DNA of 18,521 nt from an uncultured Pseudomonadota bacterium. Lineage in GTDB: Bacteria; Pseudomonadota; Alphaproteobacteria; RF32; CAG-239. The position numbers were made by a program, and so were the translations under genes. The DNA is taken from assembly GCA_902796625.1 (NCBI GenBank), contig CADBPX010000020.1, positions 1 through 18,521 on the forward strand, read 5' to 3'. Shown here in pieces: positions 1-7,718 of this stretch (its first letter is position 1; each line of letters begins with the position of its first letter). A model generated the notes under the pieces. The model saw only the letters and a list, made by a program, of their open reading frames with translations. It did no database searches and was not told where the DNA came from.

Positions 1-2
1 CA

Positions 3-185
3 AATACGCATTTTAATTTGGAGCATACCTATTATTTTATGGCGCCGATGGCTATTATAATGCTGACTTTATACATTTTGCCGCCAAGAGTTTTGAAGAT
101 TTTAACTATCATCATTAGTGTTATGTTTTTACTATATATCCCAACTCTAGCAATGTTGCTTGCTCTAGAAATAATTACACTCTAA
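3..185 (+). CDS. C-terminal end of an unidentified membrane protein (partial)
   Basis: An open frame enters from the left edge and stops with TAA at 183-185, giving about 60 residues. Two strongly hydrophobic stretches, roughly residues 13-27 and 33-59, are separated by a short PPRVLK turn, as expected of the last two helices of an inner-membrane protein. There is too little sequence to name a family. No start or ribosome binding site is visible, so the gene should begin outside the window. The call rests on the open frame and hydrophobicity only; a chance AT-rich frame cannot be excluded. Confidence 0.4.
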   Translation, partial: NTHFNLEHTYYFMAPMAIIMLTLYILPPRVLKILTIIISVMFLLYIPTLAMLLALEIITL

Positions 186-300
186 TGAATTTTGGACTAT
201 TACCTATAAAGGAATTGACCGGAGTTTTTGTTATTGCAATACAAAAATAAGAAATTTAATTTATACTCGTTAAATAATTATATTTTTCTTACAACTTATC

Positions 301-329
301 TTGACTTTTAAAATAACAATCTTTATATT
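301..329 (+). promoter_or_regulatory. Sigma70-type promoter for the SLT-like gene
   Basis: TTGACT at 301-306 and TATATT at 324-329 are separated by exactly 17 bases, each matching the housekeeping consensus at 5 of 6 positions. Transcription would start near 336 and leave a leader of about 125 bases before the ATG at 462. The rest of 186-461 is AT-rich with several TATAAT-like words but no better-spaced pair. Confidence 0.55.
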
Positions 330-461
330 CATACTGTAAATTTCCTTATTTATTATAATATTAGCCATGTATAATATTCGGCGATTTACAATTTTTATTA
401 TAACAACAATAAGAAATAAATTATTTGCATGTTTTAACAAATTAAAAAGAAGGAAGATTAA

Positions 462-1328
462 ATGAGTAAATCAATAGGAAATATTTTTGGAACACAATCT
501 CATTCCAATAAATATGTTAATAAAAATCTGGGAGAAATACAACCTTTTACCAGAATGGACGGTAGCATAGGATATCACCTGCATGATAAACGTCCGGAAA
601 AAATTAAGCTGAAGATAACAGGTCACACATTTGATGATAATTTAAAACATTTATATTTGAAAAAATTGGATAAATCGCGTTTTGATGCCGGCAATAAAGA
701 TTTAGAAAGAAAAATCTGGGAAATAAATAATCAACAATGTCTACGGCCTTATGATAATTATATGGAAGGAGAAGAAAGAATAGAGCATTTGCGCAATGGC
801 CAAAACTTGTTTTTGGATATTGAAAATAATCCTAATGCTGAATATGAAATGCCATGGTATAGTAACGTATTATATGTTGGCGATATTACTGGTAATTATT
901 ACTTAAACAAATATGGTGATGCTATTGAAAAATATGCACAACAATATAATGTGGATCCGGATTTGGTTAAATCTATTATGTATAATGAGGCTTTTACTGG
1001 ACATAAATATGGAGGAAACTATATCGGAGATGTTTTGGGCTATTCTGAAAGCCAGATGCCAATGAATATTCGTGGCAAAACTTGGGGAAATTTTGATGGG
1101 CGGCAATATAATACGGCTAATCCGGAACAAAATATTGAATTGGCCGTTCAAGTAATAAAACGATTGCAAAATTCCACTCATAACCCGACAATAGAAAAAA
1201 TCGGAACACTTTATAATGCAACCGGAGCTATGGAAGTTAATAATTACGGAGCAAGAACCAAAACTATTTATGATGAAAAACCTTGGTTAAAAAGAAACAA
1301 CATCTACAGAAAAATAAATATACCGTAA
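462..1328 (+). CDS. Lysozyme-fold (SLT-like) putative peptidoglycan hydrolase, no signal peptide
   Basis: A 288-residue protein whose C-terminal half (about 150-265) looks like a soluble lytic transglycosylase domain. E176, in an IMYNEAF segment after a DPDLVKS helix, sits where the catalytic glutamate of these enzymes lies. A QMPMNI segment (198-203) replaces the usual GxMQ motif. An NIELAVQ helix and YNATG (251-255) match the family's 'YNAG' motif. Members cleave the MurNAc-GlcNAc bond of peptidoglycan. Residues 1-150 are unlike anything I recognise. No signal peptide or membrane helix is visible, so export would need a phage, secretion-system or lysis route; virion-type or T4SS-associated muramidases have similar layouts. 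The start is fixed by AGAAGGAAG at 449-457. Base composition is more AT-rich than the housekeeping genes downstream, hinting at horizontal acquisition. Fold call is moderate; activity is unproven. Confidence 0.6.
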   Translation: MSKSIGNIFGTQSHSNKYVNKNLGEIQPFTRMDGSIGYHLHDKRPEKIKLKITGHTFDDNLKHLYLKKLDKSRFDAGNKDLERKIWEINNQQCLRPYDNYMEGEERIEHLRNGQNLFLDIENNPNAEYEMPWYSNVLYVGDITGNYYLNKYGDAIEKYAQQYNVDPDLVKSIMYNEAFTGHKYGGNYIGDVLGYSESQMPMNIRGKTWGNFDGRQYNTANPEQNIELAVQVIKRLQNSTHNPTIEKIGTLYNATGAMEVNNYGARTKTIYDEKPWLKRNNIYRKINIP

Positions 1329-1393
1329 ATTATGAAGCTTTGAAAAGAAAACGATATGTTAGTGCGTAATGATGGCATTGATATAAAAAATAC

Positions 1394-1424
1394 TTGCCTT
1401 TTATCTTATTTAAATTAATATAAG
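1394..1424 (+). promoter_or_regulatory. Candidate promoter of the structured leader/small RNA
   Basis: TTGCCT (1394-1399) is followed by overlapping -10 candidates: TAATAT at 1416-1421 (16-base spacer) and TATAAG at 1419-1424 (19-base spacer). Neither spacing is ideal. The position just ahead of the structured region supports it as the start of that transcript, near 1430. Confidence 0.35.
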
Positions 1425-1429
1425 CTCTG

Positions 1430-1579
1430 TCGACAAGAGATTGCCGATGGAGTATCGAAACTCCTCTTATCAAATAACTCCTCTTTTTTTGGGGGAGCTG
1501 GTTGAATATATTGAATAAATCAGACTGATGATAAGCAGTTTCGAACTCCCCCGCCTTGAAGAATTTTCAGGCGGTTTTT
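1430..1579 (+). ncRNA. Putative structured leader or small RNA ahead of the HTH gene
   Basis: This stretch has no credible reading frame but is rich in complementary segments. GGAGT (1449-1453) pairs with ACTCC (1460-1464). AACTCCTCTT occurs twice exactly, at 1459-1468 and 1476-1485. GGGGGAG (1491-1497) can pair either with CTCCTC (1479-1484) across a run of T, or with CTCCCCC (1546-1552). The segment ends in a terminator hairpin. GAACTCC (1543-1549) is also the exact complement of GGAGTTC (1601-1607), which contains the ribosome binding site of the next gene. The layout suits an attenuator, a riboregulator or a stand-alone RNA of about 150 bases. I could not match it to tRNA, 4.5S, 6S or tmRNA. 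Ends are estimated. Confidence 0.4.
1551..1579 (+). terminator. Rho-independent terminator
   Basis: CCGCCT at 1551-1556 pairs with AGGCGG at 1569-1574. The stem is extended by GAA/TTC around a bulged T and is followed by TTTTT at 1575-1579. It lies 34 bases before the start codon at 1614, so it either ends a small RNA or acts as a conditional attenuator. Confidence 0.65.
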
Positions 1580-1613
1580 GTTTGGTTTAACAAAAAAATA
1601 GGAGTTCAAGACA

Positions 1614-1841
1614 ATGGCTAAAGGTTGTTATTATATGGATAAAGAAACGCTACGCGAAATCGGACACGGTTTGTGGCAATTACGGGTTGAACATCATATG
1701 TACTTAAAAAGTGTCGCGTATCAAACCAAAATTCCACAACGCGTTATTGAAGGTATGGAAATCGGTAAATTCATTAAATACGCGGATTTTCGGCGTCTGA
1801 TCGAATTTTACGGCAAAGAAATGAAGATTGTCTTTGAGTAA
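1614..1841 (+). CDS. Small XRE-like helix-turn-helix protein
   Basis: A 75-residue protein whose body (about 12-75) fits a single XRE/Cro-type helix-turn-helix. An LREIGHGLWQLR first helix is followed by an LKSVAYQTKIPQRVIEGME segment, where the recognition helix would be, then an RRLIEFYGKEMKI closing helix. Such domains bind DNA as repressors or antitoxin-like regulators. It has no second domain, and no toxin partner lies next to it. The start is set by AGGAG at 1600-1604, 9 bases before the ATG. That Shine-Dalgarno can be masked by the leader segment at 1543-1549, so translation may be regulated by RNA folding. The gene ends 22 bases before a shared terminator. The HTH assignment is by pattern and could be a divergent relative. 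Confidence 0.65.
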   Translation: MAKGCYYMDKETLREIGHGLWQLRVEHHMYLKSVAYQTKIPQRVIEGMEIGKFIKYADFRRLIEFYGKEMKIVFE

Positions 1842-1863
1842 ATAATACTCATAAACACTAACT

Positions 1864-1892
1864 AAAAAAGCTCCATAATCGGGGCTTTTTTT
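1864..1892. terminator. Bidirectional rho-independent terminator
   Basis: AAAAAAGCTCC (1864-1874) pairs with GGGGCTTTTTT (1881-1891) around an ATAATC loop, with one T-G pair. The A-run on one side and T-run on the other let it work in both directions. It ends the plus-strand HTH gene and the minus-strand operon, whose last stop codon (1891-1893) lies at its foot. Confidence 0.75.
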
Positions 1893-3627
1893 ATTTATTC
1901 AAACTCTGTATTTGATAAAATTGATAATAAGCACCACGCTGCTGCAAAAGCTCGTCATGCGAACCTTCTTCGACGATCTTACCGTTATCCAACACCACCA
2001 GCCGATCCATTTCCTTTAAAGTAGACAAGCGATGCGCAATTGCTATAACCGTTTTACCCCGCATAAGGTGCTTTAATGATTTTTGAATATACATTTCGCT
2101 TTCGCTGTCTAAAGCCGAAGTTGCCTCATCTAAAATCAATATCGGAGCATTTTTCAATATAGCCCGCGCAATAGCAATTCTTTGCCGCTCTCCGCCGGAA
2201 AGCAAAACACCCCGTTCCCCGACTTTACTTTCATACCCATGCGGCAATAAGCGTATGAACTCATCGGCATAGGCCATCTTTGCCGCCCGTATAACTTCTT
2301 CATCACTGGCCTTAACATTACCATAGCGAATATTTTCCATTATTGTCCGATTGAACAACGTTGTATCCTGAGGAATAACCGCAATATGAGCGCGCAACGA
2401 TTCTTGACGAACCTTAGCAATATCTTGTCCGCCGATTATTATTTTTCCGCCCTGCACATCATAATAACGCACCAACAACTTTATCAGTGTAGACTTACCG
2501 CTGCCGGAATGCCCGACCAACCCGACACGTTCACCGGATTTAATCTTTAAATTAAAGCGGTCAAAAATATTTTCTTTATTATTATAATGATAGGAAATAT
2601 TATGAAAATTAACGCTTCTTCCGCGCATTTTCAAATCAATGGCCTTTTCACAATCTTGCACTGCGCATGGTGTATATATTAACTCCAAACCGTCTTTTAC
2701 CTTCCCGTATGCTCGTGAAAACTCACCGGCGAACCAACCGAAACCCTGCACATCGTGAACCATTCTTTCCATCAACGTAAAACACAGCAACACCCCTTCT
2801 AAAGACAATTCATCTAACCGCCAAAAATAAAAAATCAAGCCGATGAACAAAATACGCATCACGTCAAAACAACTGTTTCCCACCCAATTGTATGTTGAAT
2901 CTTTACGATCTTCCAGCTGTTCAGCCCGTACTGCTTGACGTAAACTGTGATAAAAATTATGTTTTTCAAAAAAATAATTAGCAAAACTTTTTAATAAATC
3001 ACTGTTCGTAATCGTATCAACAAAAATTCCTTCAGTTTCAGTCATCAACCGCGCACGATTATAAGCATATTTTCCTACGCGGTAACGAATGGCAACCGCC
3101 ACACTGATGAAAAACAGGCAAATTCCCCCGAAAATAATTCCCAACCACAAATTAGCATGACTGATAAATAGTAAACTGACAGCCAGCCCGAATAACGGAT
3201 TAATCAAAGTAAATGTTATCATCCGGCACATATGCGATGTTCCATCGGCCACATTTTTAGCCTTAGCGGCAATTTTTCCGGCCATTTCTTCCTGAAAAAA
3301 AGCTATTGAATGATGATGAATTTGCACAAACAAATCTTTAATAATAAGCCCGTTAAAATACGGTAGGAATTTAGCTTGGGCAATCCGTTGGAACAAATCT
3401 AACACCCCGTCGCCGATAATAAAACACACATACAAAACCAACGCTAAGACAATTTGTGACCATAGAGAAGTATTGTTAACATAATCCGGAAGCATTCCTA
3501 AAGCGTGCGACAAATAATAAGATTGACAACGCAAAACAATCGCATGAAAAACGACACAAACCAATATAATTGTTGCCAAAACTTTGGTTTTGCGTAAATA
3601 TTTAAGAACAAAGCTCCAAACCTTCAT
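1891..3627 (-). CDS. ABC exporter, fused membrane and ATPase domains
   Basis: A 578-residue half-transporter of the type I ABC exporter family (MsbA/HlyB/ATM1-like), expected to dimerise in the inner membrane and export a substrate using ATP. The membrane domain covers about residues 1-315, with hydrophobic helices near 17-34, 58-76, 137-155, 158-180 and 252-285. The nucleotide-binding domain follows: Walker A GHSGSGKST (372-380), Q-loop Q420, signature LSGGE (476-480), Walker B with D500 and catalytic E501, and the switch histidine H532. All catalytic residues are present, so it should be active. The substrate cannot be read from the sequence; lipid, peptide or drug are all possible. It is the last gene of the minus-strand operon. 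Its ATG directly abuts the TAG stop of the LOG gene (TAGATG), which suggests coupled translation. Confidence 0.9.
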   Translation of the reverse strand: MKVWSFVLKYLRKTKVLATIILVCVVFHAIVLRCQSYYLSHALGMLPDYVNNTSLWSQIVLALVLYVCFIIGDGVLDLFQRIAQAKFLPYFNGLIIKDLFVQIHHHSIAFFQEEMAGKIAAKAKNVADGTSHMCRMITFTLINPLFGLAVSLLFISHANLWLGIIFGGICLFFISVAVAIRYRVGKYAYNRARLMTETEGIFVDTITNSDLLKSFANYFFEKHNFYHSLRQAVRAEQLEDRKDSTYNWVGNSCFDVMRILFIGLIFYFWRLDELSLEGVLLCFTLMERMVHDVQGFGWFAGEFSRAYGKVKDGLELIYTPCAVQDCEKAIDLKMRGRSVNFHNISYHYNNKENIFDRFNLKIKSGERVGLVGHSGSGKSTLIKLLVRYYDVQGGKIIIGGQDIAKVRQESLRAHIAVIPQDTTLFNRTIMENIRYGNVKASDEEVIRAAKMAYADEFIRLLPHGYESKVGERGVLLSGGERQRIAIARAILKNAPILILDEATSALDSESEMYIQKSLKHLMRGKTVIAIAHRLSTLKEMDRLVVLDNGKIVEEGSHDELLQQRGAYYQFYQIQSLNK

Positions 3628-4632
3628 CTACTTAATCTCTTTATGGCGCTTTTTCAATCGTGCCAACTTATCACTAACCGTTCCGGTATCACGTCCGCTT
3701 TGCACCAAACGACCATACATTTTTTCAATTTCGCGTTCCAAATAAGCCGCTTCAATATCATTTTCCAAAATCTGGCGCTGTTCTTCTGTTCCGTTTTCTC
3801 TGATATTATTGACGTATTGCAACGTAACTTCAACATCTTGCTCATGCTCTATTTTTTTCTTAATGTAGTACGGTAATTCATAGACCAATTTACGAGCAAT
3901 CGTATAAGCTTCTTTATTGTCGCTGCAACGCTGACATGTTTGTTTGAGCAAACGGAAAGCAATTTCGGCCTCTTCGGCATCATCAACCACAATAAACGGC
4001 ACCGGTTCGGCAAAACCTTCATGAGCGATAAACTTTAAATATTCCAACAAATGGTGAAAATAGCCGTTTACGTTGTATATAATAAACGGTTTCATCGGCA
4101 ACATACCGTCTTGCATGGCCACACAATCATAAGCCAGCTCGTCAAGAGTTCCTACTCCACCCGGTGTAAAGACGACATAATCGGCCTTAAGCAACTTCTT
4201 TTTCCGCTCTTCCAATGTCCGCGTTACCACAACTTCCATTTTTGCGATTAAGTCCTCATCATTTGAATAGAGGGCAAAATATTTTTTAGTGGTAATTCCC
4301 TGAATCGGATAACCTTGATCTTTATTTTTGCGTTGGTTCCAACTATCCCAAACGCCCCGCGCCACGGCTCCCATAATTCCGCTGTTTGACAAACCGAAGT
4401 CGAGTTTAAAATCCATTTCAATAATTTTTTCACCTAATTTATATGCTTCTTCGACATACTGTTCATCATTACCCGAACGCGAACCTCCAGCCACAAAAAC
4501 CCGAATACCGGCCTGACTGTTTTCTTGTTTAAATTCTTCTAAAACAACGTCTTCTGCTGTTTTTTCCTTATCAAGCCGTTTTACTTTTTTTTCTTTTTGA
4601 ACTCGCAGTTCTTCCGGACGATCGTGTTTCAT
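3628..4632 (-). CDS. LOG family protein with N- and C-terminal extensions
   Basis: A 334-residue protein with a central LOG (lysine decarboxylase-like Rossmann) domain at about 42-225. Known members release base from nucleoside 5'-monophosphates (cytokinin-activating phosphoribohydrolase). Family landmarks are R143 in an EERKKK segment and PGGVGTLDE (157-165), which supplies the active-site glutamate E165. The first motif is FGLSNSGIMG (79-88), where a typical member has GGGxxGLMG, so the phosphate-binding loop is altered. LOG proteins are usually about 180-220 residues. This one adds a charged 40-residue head and a helical, coiled-coil-like tail (about 235-334). The start has GAGGAG about 8 bases upstream, inside the end of tgt. 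The nucleotide substrate is unknown. Confidence 0.8.
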   Translation of the reverse strand: MKHDRPEELRVQKEKKVKRLDKEKTAEDVVLEEFKQENSQAGIRVFVAGGSRSGNDEQYVEEAYKLGEKIIEMDFKLDFGLSNSGIMGAVARGVWDSWNQRKNKDQGYPIQGITTKKYFALYSNDEDLIAKMEVVVTRTLEERKKKLLKADYVVFTPGGVGTLDELAYDCVAMQDGMLPMKPFIIYNVNGYFHHLLEYLKFIAHEGFAEPVPFIVVDDAEEAEIAFRLLKQTCQRCSDNKEAYTIARKLVYELPYYIKKKIEHEQDVEVTLQYVNNIRENGTEEQRQILENDIEAAYLEREIEKMYGRLVQSGRDTGTVSDKLARLKKRHKEIK

Positions 4633-4634
4633 CT

Positions 4635-5762
4635 TTATAACTCCTCAATATCTCCCCGAGCCTGATTAGCATAAAATTCTGCCACAAACTGCTCGAGTGT
4701 ATCATCTTTTATTGCCTGACGCAAGCCCTGCATCAATCTTTCGTAATAACGAATATTGTGCCAAGTCAAAAGCATTATTCCCAAGACTTCTCCACATTTT
4801 TGCAAGTGGTGGATATAGGCGCGTGAATAATGTGTACACAGCGGACAATCACATCCTTCTTCCAACGGACGCGGATCTGCCCGATGACGAGCATTACGAA
4901 TATTAATCGGTCCGTATTTGGTAAAGGCCTGCGCTGTTCGTCCTGATCTGGTCGGCATCACACAATCAAACATATCAACACCGCGTAATACTGCTCCGAC
5001 AATATCATCGGGCCGGCCGACTCCCATTAAATAGCGCGGTTTATCATCAGGTAACATTTGCGGAGCATAATCTAAGACTTCAAACATTTTTTCCTGCCCT
5101 TCACCAATTGCCAAACCGCCGATAGCATAACCGTCAAAGCCGATATTTTTCAAAGCTTCCGCCGATTCCTGCCGCAAATCCTTAAAAACATTACCTTGCT
5201 GAATACCGAAAATTCCGTAACCCTCACGATTAATAAAAGCCTCTTTACTCCGTTTTGCCCACCGCATTGACATCCGCATAGATTTTGCACAGTCCTCATA
5301 AGTAGAGGGATACGGCGTACATTCATCCATGCACATGGTAATATTGGAATCAAGCTTATGCTGAATAGATATAGACTCTTCCGGACTTAAAAAAAACTTT
5401 TTTCCATCGACATGTGAACGAAAAGTTACCCCTTCTTCTGTAATTTTGCGCAGACCGCTCAGGCTCATAACCTGAAAACCGCCGGAATCGGTTAAAATTG
5501 GCTTATTCCAATTCATAAACTTATGCAATCCGCCCATTTCAGCCACTAAGTCCGCCCCCGGACGCAGCATTAAATGATAGGTATTACCGAGCAAAATTTC
5601 TGCTCCCGCTGCGGCGACACTTTCCGGCATCATCGCTTTCACTGTTCCGCAAGTACCCACCGGCATAAATGCCGGAGTATTCACCACGCCATGCTTAGTT
5701 ATTAAGCGTCCCAACCGGCTTTTTCCCACTCTTTTATCTATTTCGAATTGCAATCCCATCAT
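4635..5762 (-). CDS. tgt: Queuine tRNA-ribosyltransferase
   Basis: A 375-residue tRNA-guanine transglycosylase, the usual bacterial length. It exchanges the guanine at the wobble position (34) of GUN-anticodon tRNAs for preQ1, a step of queuosine synthesis in the cytoplasm. Visible hallmarks are TDSGGFQ with catalytic D92, GGLAIGE (215-221) in the base-binding pocket, FDCVMPTR with the nucleophile D266, and a zinc site formed by C304, C306, C309 and H335. All are intact. No queA or other queuosine gene lies beside it in the window. AAAGGAAAAA lies immediately before the ATG; the second methionine is a less likely start. It sits 8 bases after the J-domain gene and 2 bases before the LOG gene, firmly inside the operon. 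Confidence 0.95.
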   Translation of the reverse strand: MMGLQFEIDKRVGKSRLGRLITKHGVVNTPAFMPVGTCGTVKAMMPESVAAAGAEILLGNTYHLMLRPGADLVAEMGGLHKFMNWNKPILTDSGGFQVMSLSGLRKITEEGVTFRSHVDGKKFFLSPEESISIQHKLDSNITMCMDECTPYPSTYEDCAKSMRMSMRWAKRSKEAFINREGYGIFGIQQGNVFKDLRQESAEALKNIGFDGYAIGGLAIGEGQEKMFEVLDYAPQMLPDDKPRYLMGVGRPDDIVGAVLRGVDMFDCVMPTRSGRTAQAFTKYGPINIRNARHRADPRPLEEGCDCPLCTHYSRAYIHHLQKCGEVLGIMLLTWHNIRYYERLMQGLRQAIKDDTLEQFVAEFYANQARGDIEEL

Positions 5763-5770
5763 TTTTTCCT

Positions 5771-6937
5771 TTATTCCTGATAAACATGACTACGATTCGG
5801 CACCGGATTTCCCATTCCCTTAGCCAGACATTGCTTACGCACAAAACCGGTTTCGCCGCTATCAATAATTATTTTATACCACGCTTTATTGACCGTATAG
5901 GCCACAACACGCACAGTTTGCTTTTTTATTGCTTTACCAAACACCCCGTAACGTTCGTCCGGACCGTTATAGACCAAACAATCTGCACTGAAATTATATA
6001 TATATTTAAGGCTGTTCATTTCATCTTCGACCTTAATCAACTTAGCGTCGACCATATCATAAGGCACAACCACCCCGCCGGCATATTCTCTTTCTTCATA
6101 AAAAGTCTCTTGCTTAGGCACAAGATTGAATTTCAACCAACCGTTTTTTTGTAAGGCCAAAATAGAAGCCGAAAACACCAACAAAGCCAAAACCAACGGT
6201 ACGAACCATTGTCGGAACTGCAAATCGCTTGGCGACCAATATGGCAATTTTACGGTTGCCTTCGGATAATAATCTAAAGTTTGAATAAATTCATTAATTA
6301 ATCTTTCGGCATACGCATTACCAGCAACCAATAACAGAGCTTGTTGGGCATAAATCCACGCCATTTCTGCATTTTTTTCCTGTGCATACGCCAGAGCATT
6401 ATGCAACATCAGTTGCAAATTATCATTATCATCAACATAAACTGCCCCGTAATTAAACTTCAGAGCAGCCAAATTTTTACGAAAAGCTCCCTTTCCCCAC
6501 CATCCGAGCAACCAATTATGCAATGAAGTATTAAACACCATTTCGCGGGCTTCTTTAATATTGCAAATATCTTTGCTTTCATAAATTGCAACATTTTTTC
6601 CCTGCGCCTTAACGCGGCGCTGCTTCAAAACCCGAAGCGCGGGATCATCTTTATTTTTTTGATTTTTATAAATTTTAAGTGAACCCAACGGTGGAAAATT
6701 ATGCTGATTATAGATAAGTGAAAGCAGATCATATTGTAATTTGGTTTCTTTATTTTTTAAAACATCATAAGCCACCGCAACTTTTTGGAATTTCTCCAAA
6801 GCATCTGATGCTTCATTATGGTCAGGATGCCAAAATTTAGCCTGTTTATAATATTGGCGTTTAATTAACTCCTGATCATCATCAGGTCTTACACCCAATA
6901 TTTCATAATAACCTAATGCATCATAGTTCCGTAGCAT
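5771..6937 (-). CDS. Membrane-anchored J-domain protein with C-terminal SH3-like domain
   Basis: A 388-residue protein from the start chosen here. The N-terminal J domain (about 9-72) carries the DnaK-activating HPD tripeptide at 37-39. A middle region (about 75-235), partly helical, has no family I recognise. One hydrophobic segment at about 245-262 should span the inner membrane. Residues about 318-373 resemble a bacterial SH3 (SH3b) domain of the kind that binds peptidoglycan or peptides. The polarity suggests a cytoplasmic J domain recruiting DnaK and a periplasmic SH3. The longer frame starting at 6982 is rejected because AGGAG lies 7 bases before 6937 and the J domain begins there. It overlaps the upstream ATPase gene by 17 bases, which suggests translational coupling. 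No zinc-finger or client-binding DnaJ domain is present, so this is not the housekeeping DnaJ. Confidence 0.8.
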   Translation of the reverse strand: MLRNYDALGYYEILGVRPDDDQELIKRQYYKQAKFWHPDHNEASDALEKFQKVAVAYDVLKNKETKLQYDLLSLIYNQHNFPPLGSLKIYKNQKNKDDPALRVLKQRRVKAQGKNVAIYESKDICNIKEAREMVFNTSLHNWLLGWWGKGAFRKNLAALKFNYGAVYVDDNDNLQLMLHNALAYAQEKNAEMAWIYAQQALLLVAGNAYAERLINEFIQTLDYYPKATVKLPYWSPSDLQFRQWFVPLVLALLVFSASILALQKNGWLKFNLVPKQETFYEEREYAGGVVVPYDMVDAKLIKVEDEMNSLKYIYNFSADCLVYNGPDERYGVFGKAIKKQTVRVVAYTVNKAWYKIIIDSGETGFVRKQCLAKGMGNPVPNRSHVYQE

Positions 6938-7718
6938 TTTGCTCTCCTTTTTCGACCAACTTATGGGCAATTGCCATAACATCTTCAGCCGCCTCGGAAT
7001 GTTGATAACGGCTTAAGAACAACGAATGATTACGAATTGCATCTCTTACCCGCGTATCGCGGCGAATAACACCGAGCAGTTGCGGAGTTTTCTTAATATA
7101 TTGCTCACAAGCCTGTCGCAGCGTATTATATGTACGCATTCCGTCTTCTTGCGAATTGGCATAATTTACCACGATTTGCAAATTTCCGTACTGCGCCAAC
7201 TCTCCCATATTCTGCAAGAACTGATATGTTGAAACCAGATTTGACGGCTCCTGAGTACAAACAAGAATCAAATTGACCTGCATAGGTAATAAATTGCGTA
7301 TAATTTTTTCCGATGATGACAAATCCATAATTGTATACTTATAACAACGAGCCAGAATTGACAATTCCTCACTGAGAATTTGCAAACGCCCGTCCGGAAC
7401 GCTTTTCAGAACCTCGCTACCGGCTGCAGCGGCAATTACATCAAACTTCTTTTTATTTACCGCAACAATCGCTTGGTTCATAGTTATATTGCCGTTGATA
7501 ACATCATCAAGATAGCGTCCGGCACCGGTTGCCAACTGAAAATCTGCATTTAATAATCCGCTGTCGGCATCAAAAAGCAACACGCTCTGATGCAAAATAT
7601 TCAGAGCATGAGCCAGTGTTGTTGCCAGCCAAGTTTTCCCCATGCTGCCAACACCTGATGTAATGGCAATAATATTAGTCGGATGTTGTAAAAACAGTTT
7701 TTTATCTATATTTATCAT
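6921..7718 (-). CDS. MinD/FlhG-like SIMIBI ATPase without the signature lysine
   Basis: A 265-residue P-loop protein of the MinD/ParA/FlhG group, which use ATP-driven dimerisation to position proteins, flagella or DNA. The P-loop reads SGVGSMGKT (21-29). K28 is kept, but the signature lysine of the KGGxGKT motif is V23 here, and the next glycine is S25. The Walker A' DADSGLLNAD (50-59) closely resembles the FlhG form. In related proteins the missing lysine reaches across the dimer to the partner's ATP, so ATP hydrolysis may be weak or the protein may be a switch-like or inactive form. There is no obvious C-terminal amphipathic membrane-targeting helix as in MinD. It is the first gene of the operon, with no strong Shine-Dalgarno. 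No flagellar gene is nearby, so a flagellar role is not supported here. Confidence 0.75.
   Translation of the reverse strand: MINIDKKLFLQHPTNIIAITSGVGSMGKTWLATTLAHALNILHQSVLLFDADSGLLNADFQLATGAGRYLDDVINGNITMNQAIVAVNKKKFDVIAAAAGSEVLKSVPDGRLQILSEELSILARCYKYTIMDLSSSEKIIRNLLPMQVNLILVCTQEPSNLVSTYQFLQNMGELAQYGNLQIVVNYANSQEDGMRTYNTLRQACEQYIKKTPQLLGVIRRDTRVRDAIRNHSLFLSRYQHSEAAEDVMAIAHKLVEKGEQNATEL

Noticed and set aside
903..1181. 92-residue hydrophobic frame on the minus strand inside the SLT-like gene
   Set aside because: Hydrophobicity follows from AT-rich antisense of Asn/Tyr/Lys codons; the sense gene has the domain evidence and Shine-Dalgarno.
1491..1552. Possible degenerate tRNA: a 7-base GGGGGAG/CTCCCCC acceptor-like stem with TTTCGAA near its 3' end
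   Set aside because: There is no T-stem around the TTCGAA-like loop, no D arm, no anticodon stem with a 7-base loop, and no CCA. The pairing is better explained as part of the leader or attenuator.
1430..1579. 6S RNA or 4.5S RNA
   Set aside because: The 5' and 3' ends do not pair into the long closing stem of 6S RNA, and the conserved GGAAG/AGCA apical loop of 4.5S RNA is absent.
5786..6154. 122-residue open frame on the plus strand inside the J-domain gene
   Set aside because: Antisense shadow of the SH3/membrane part of the J-domain gene. It is low in complexity and has no plausible start signal.
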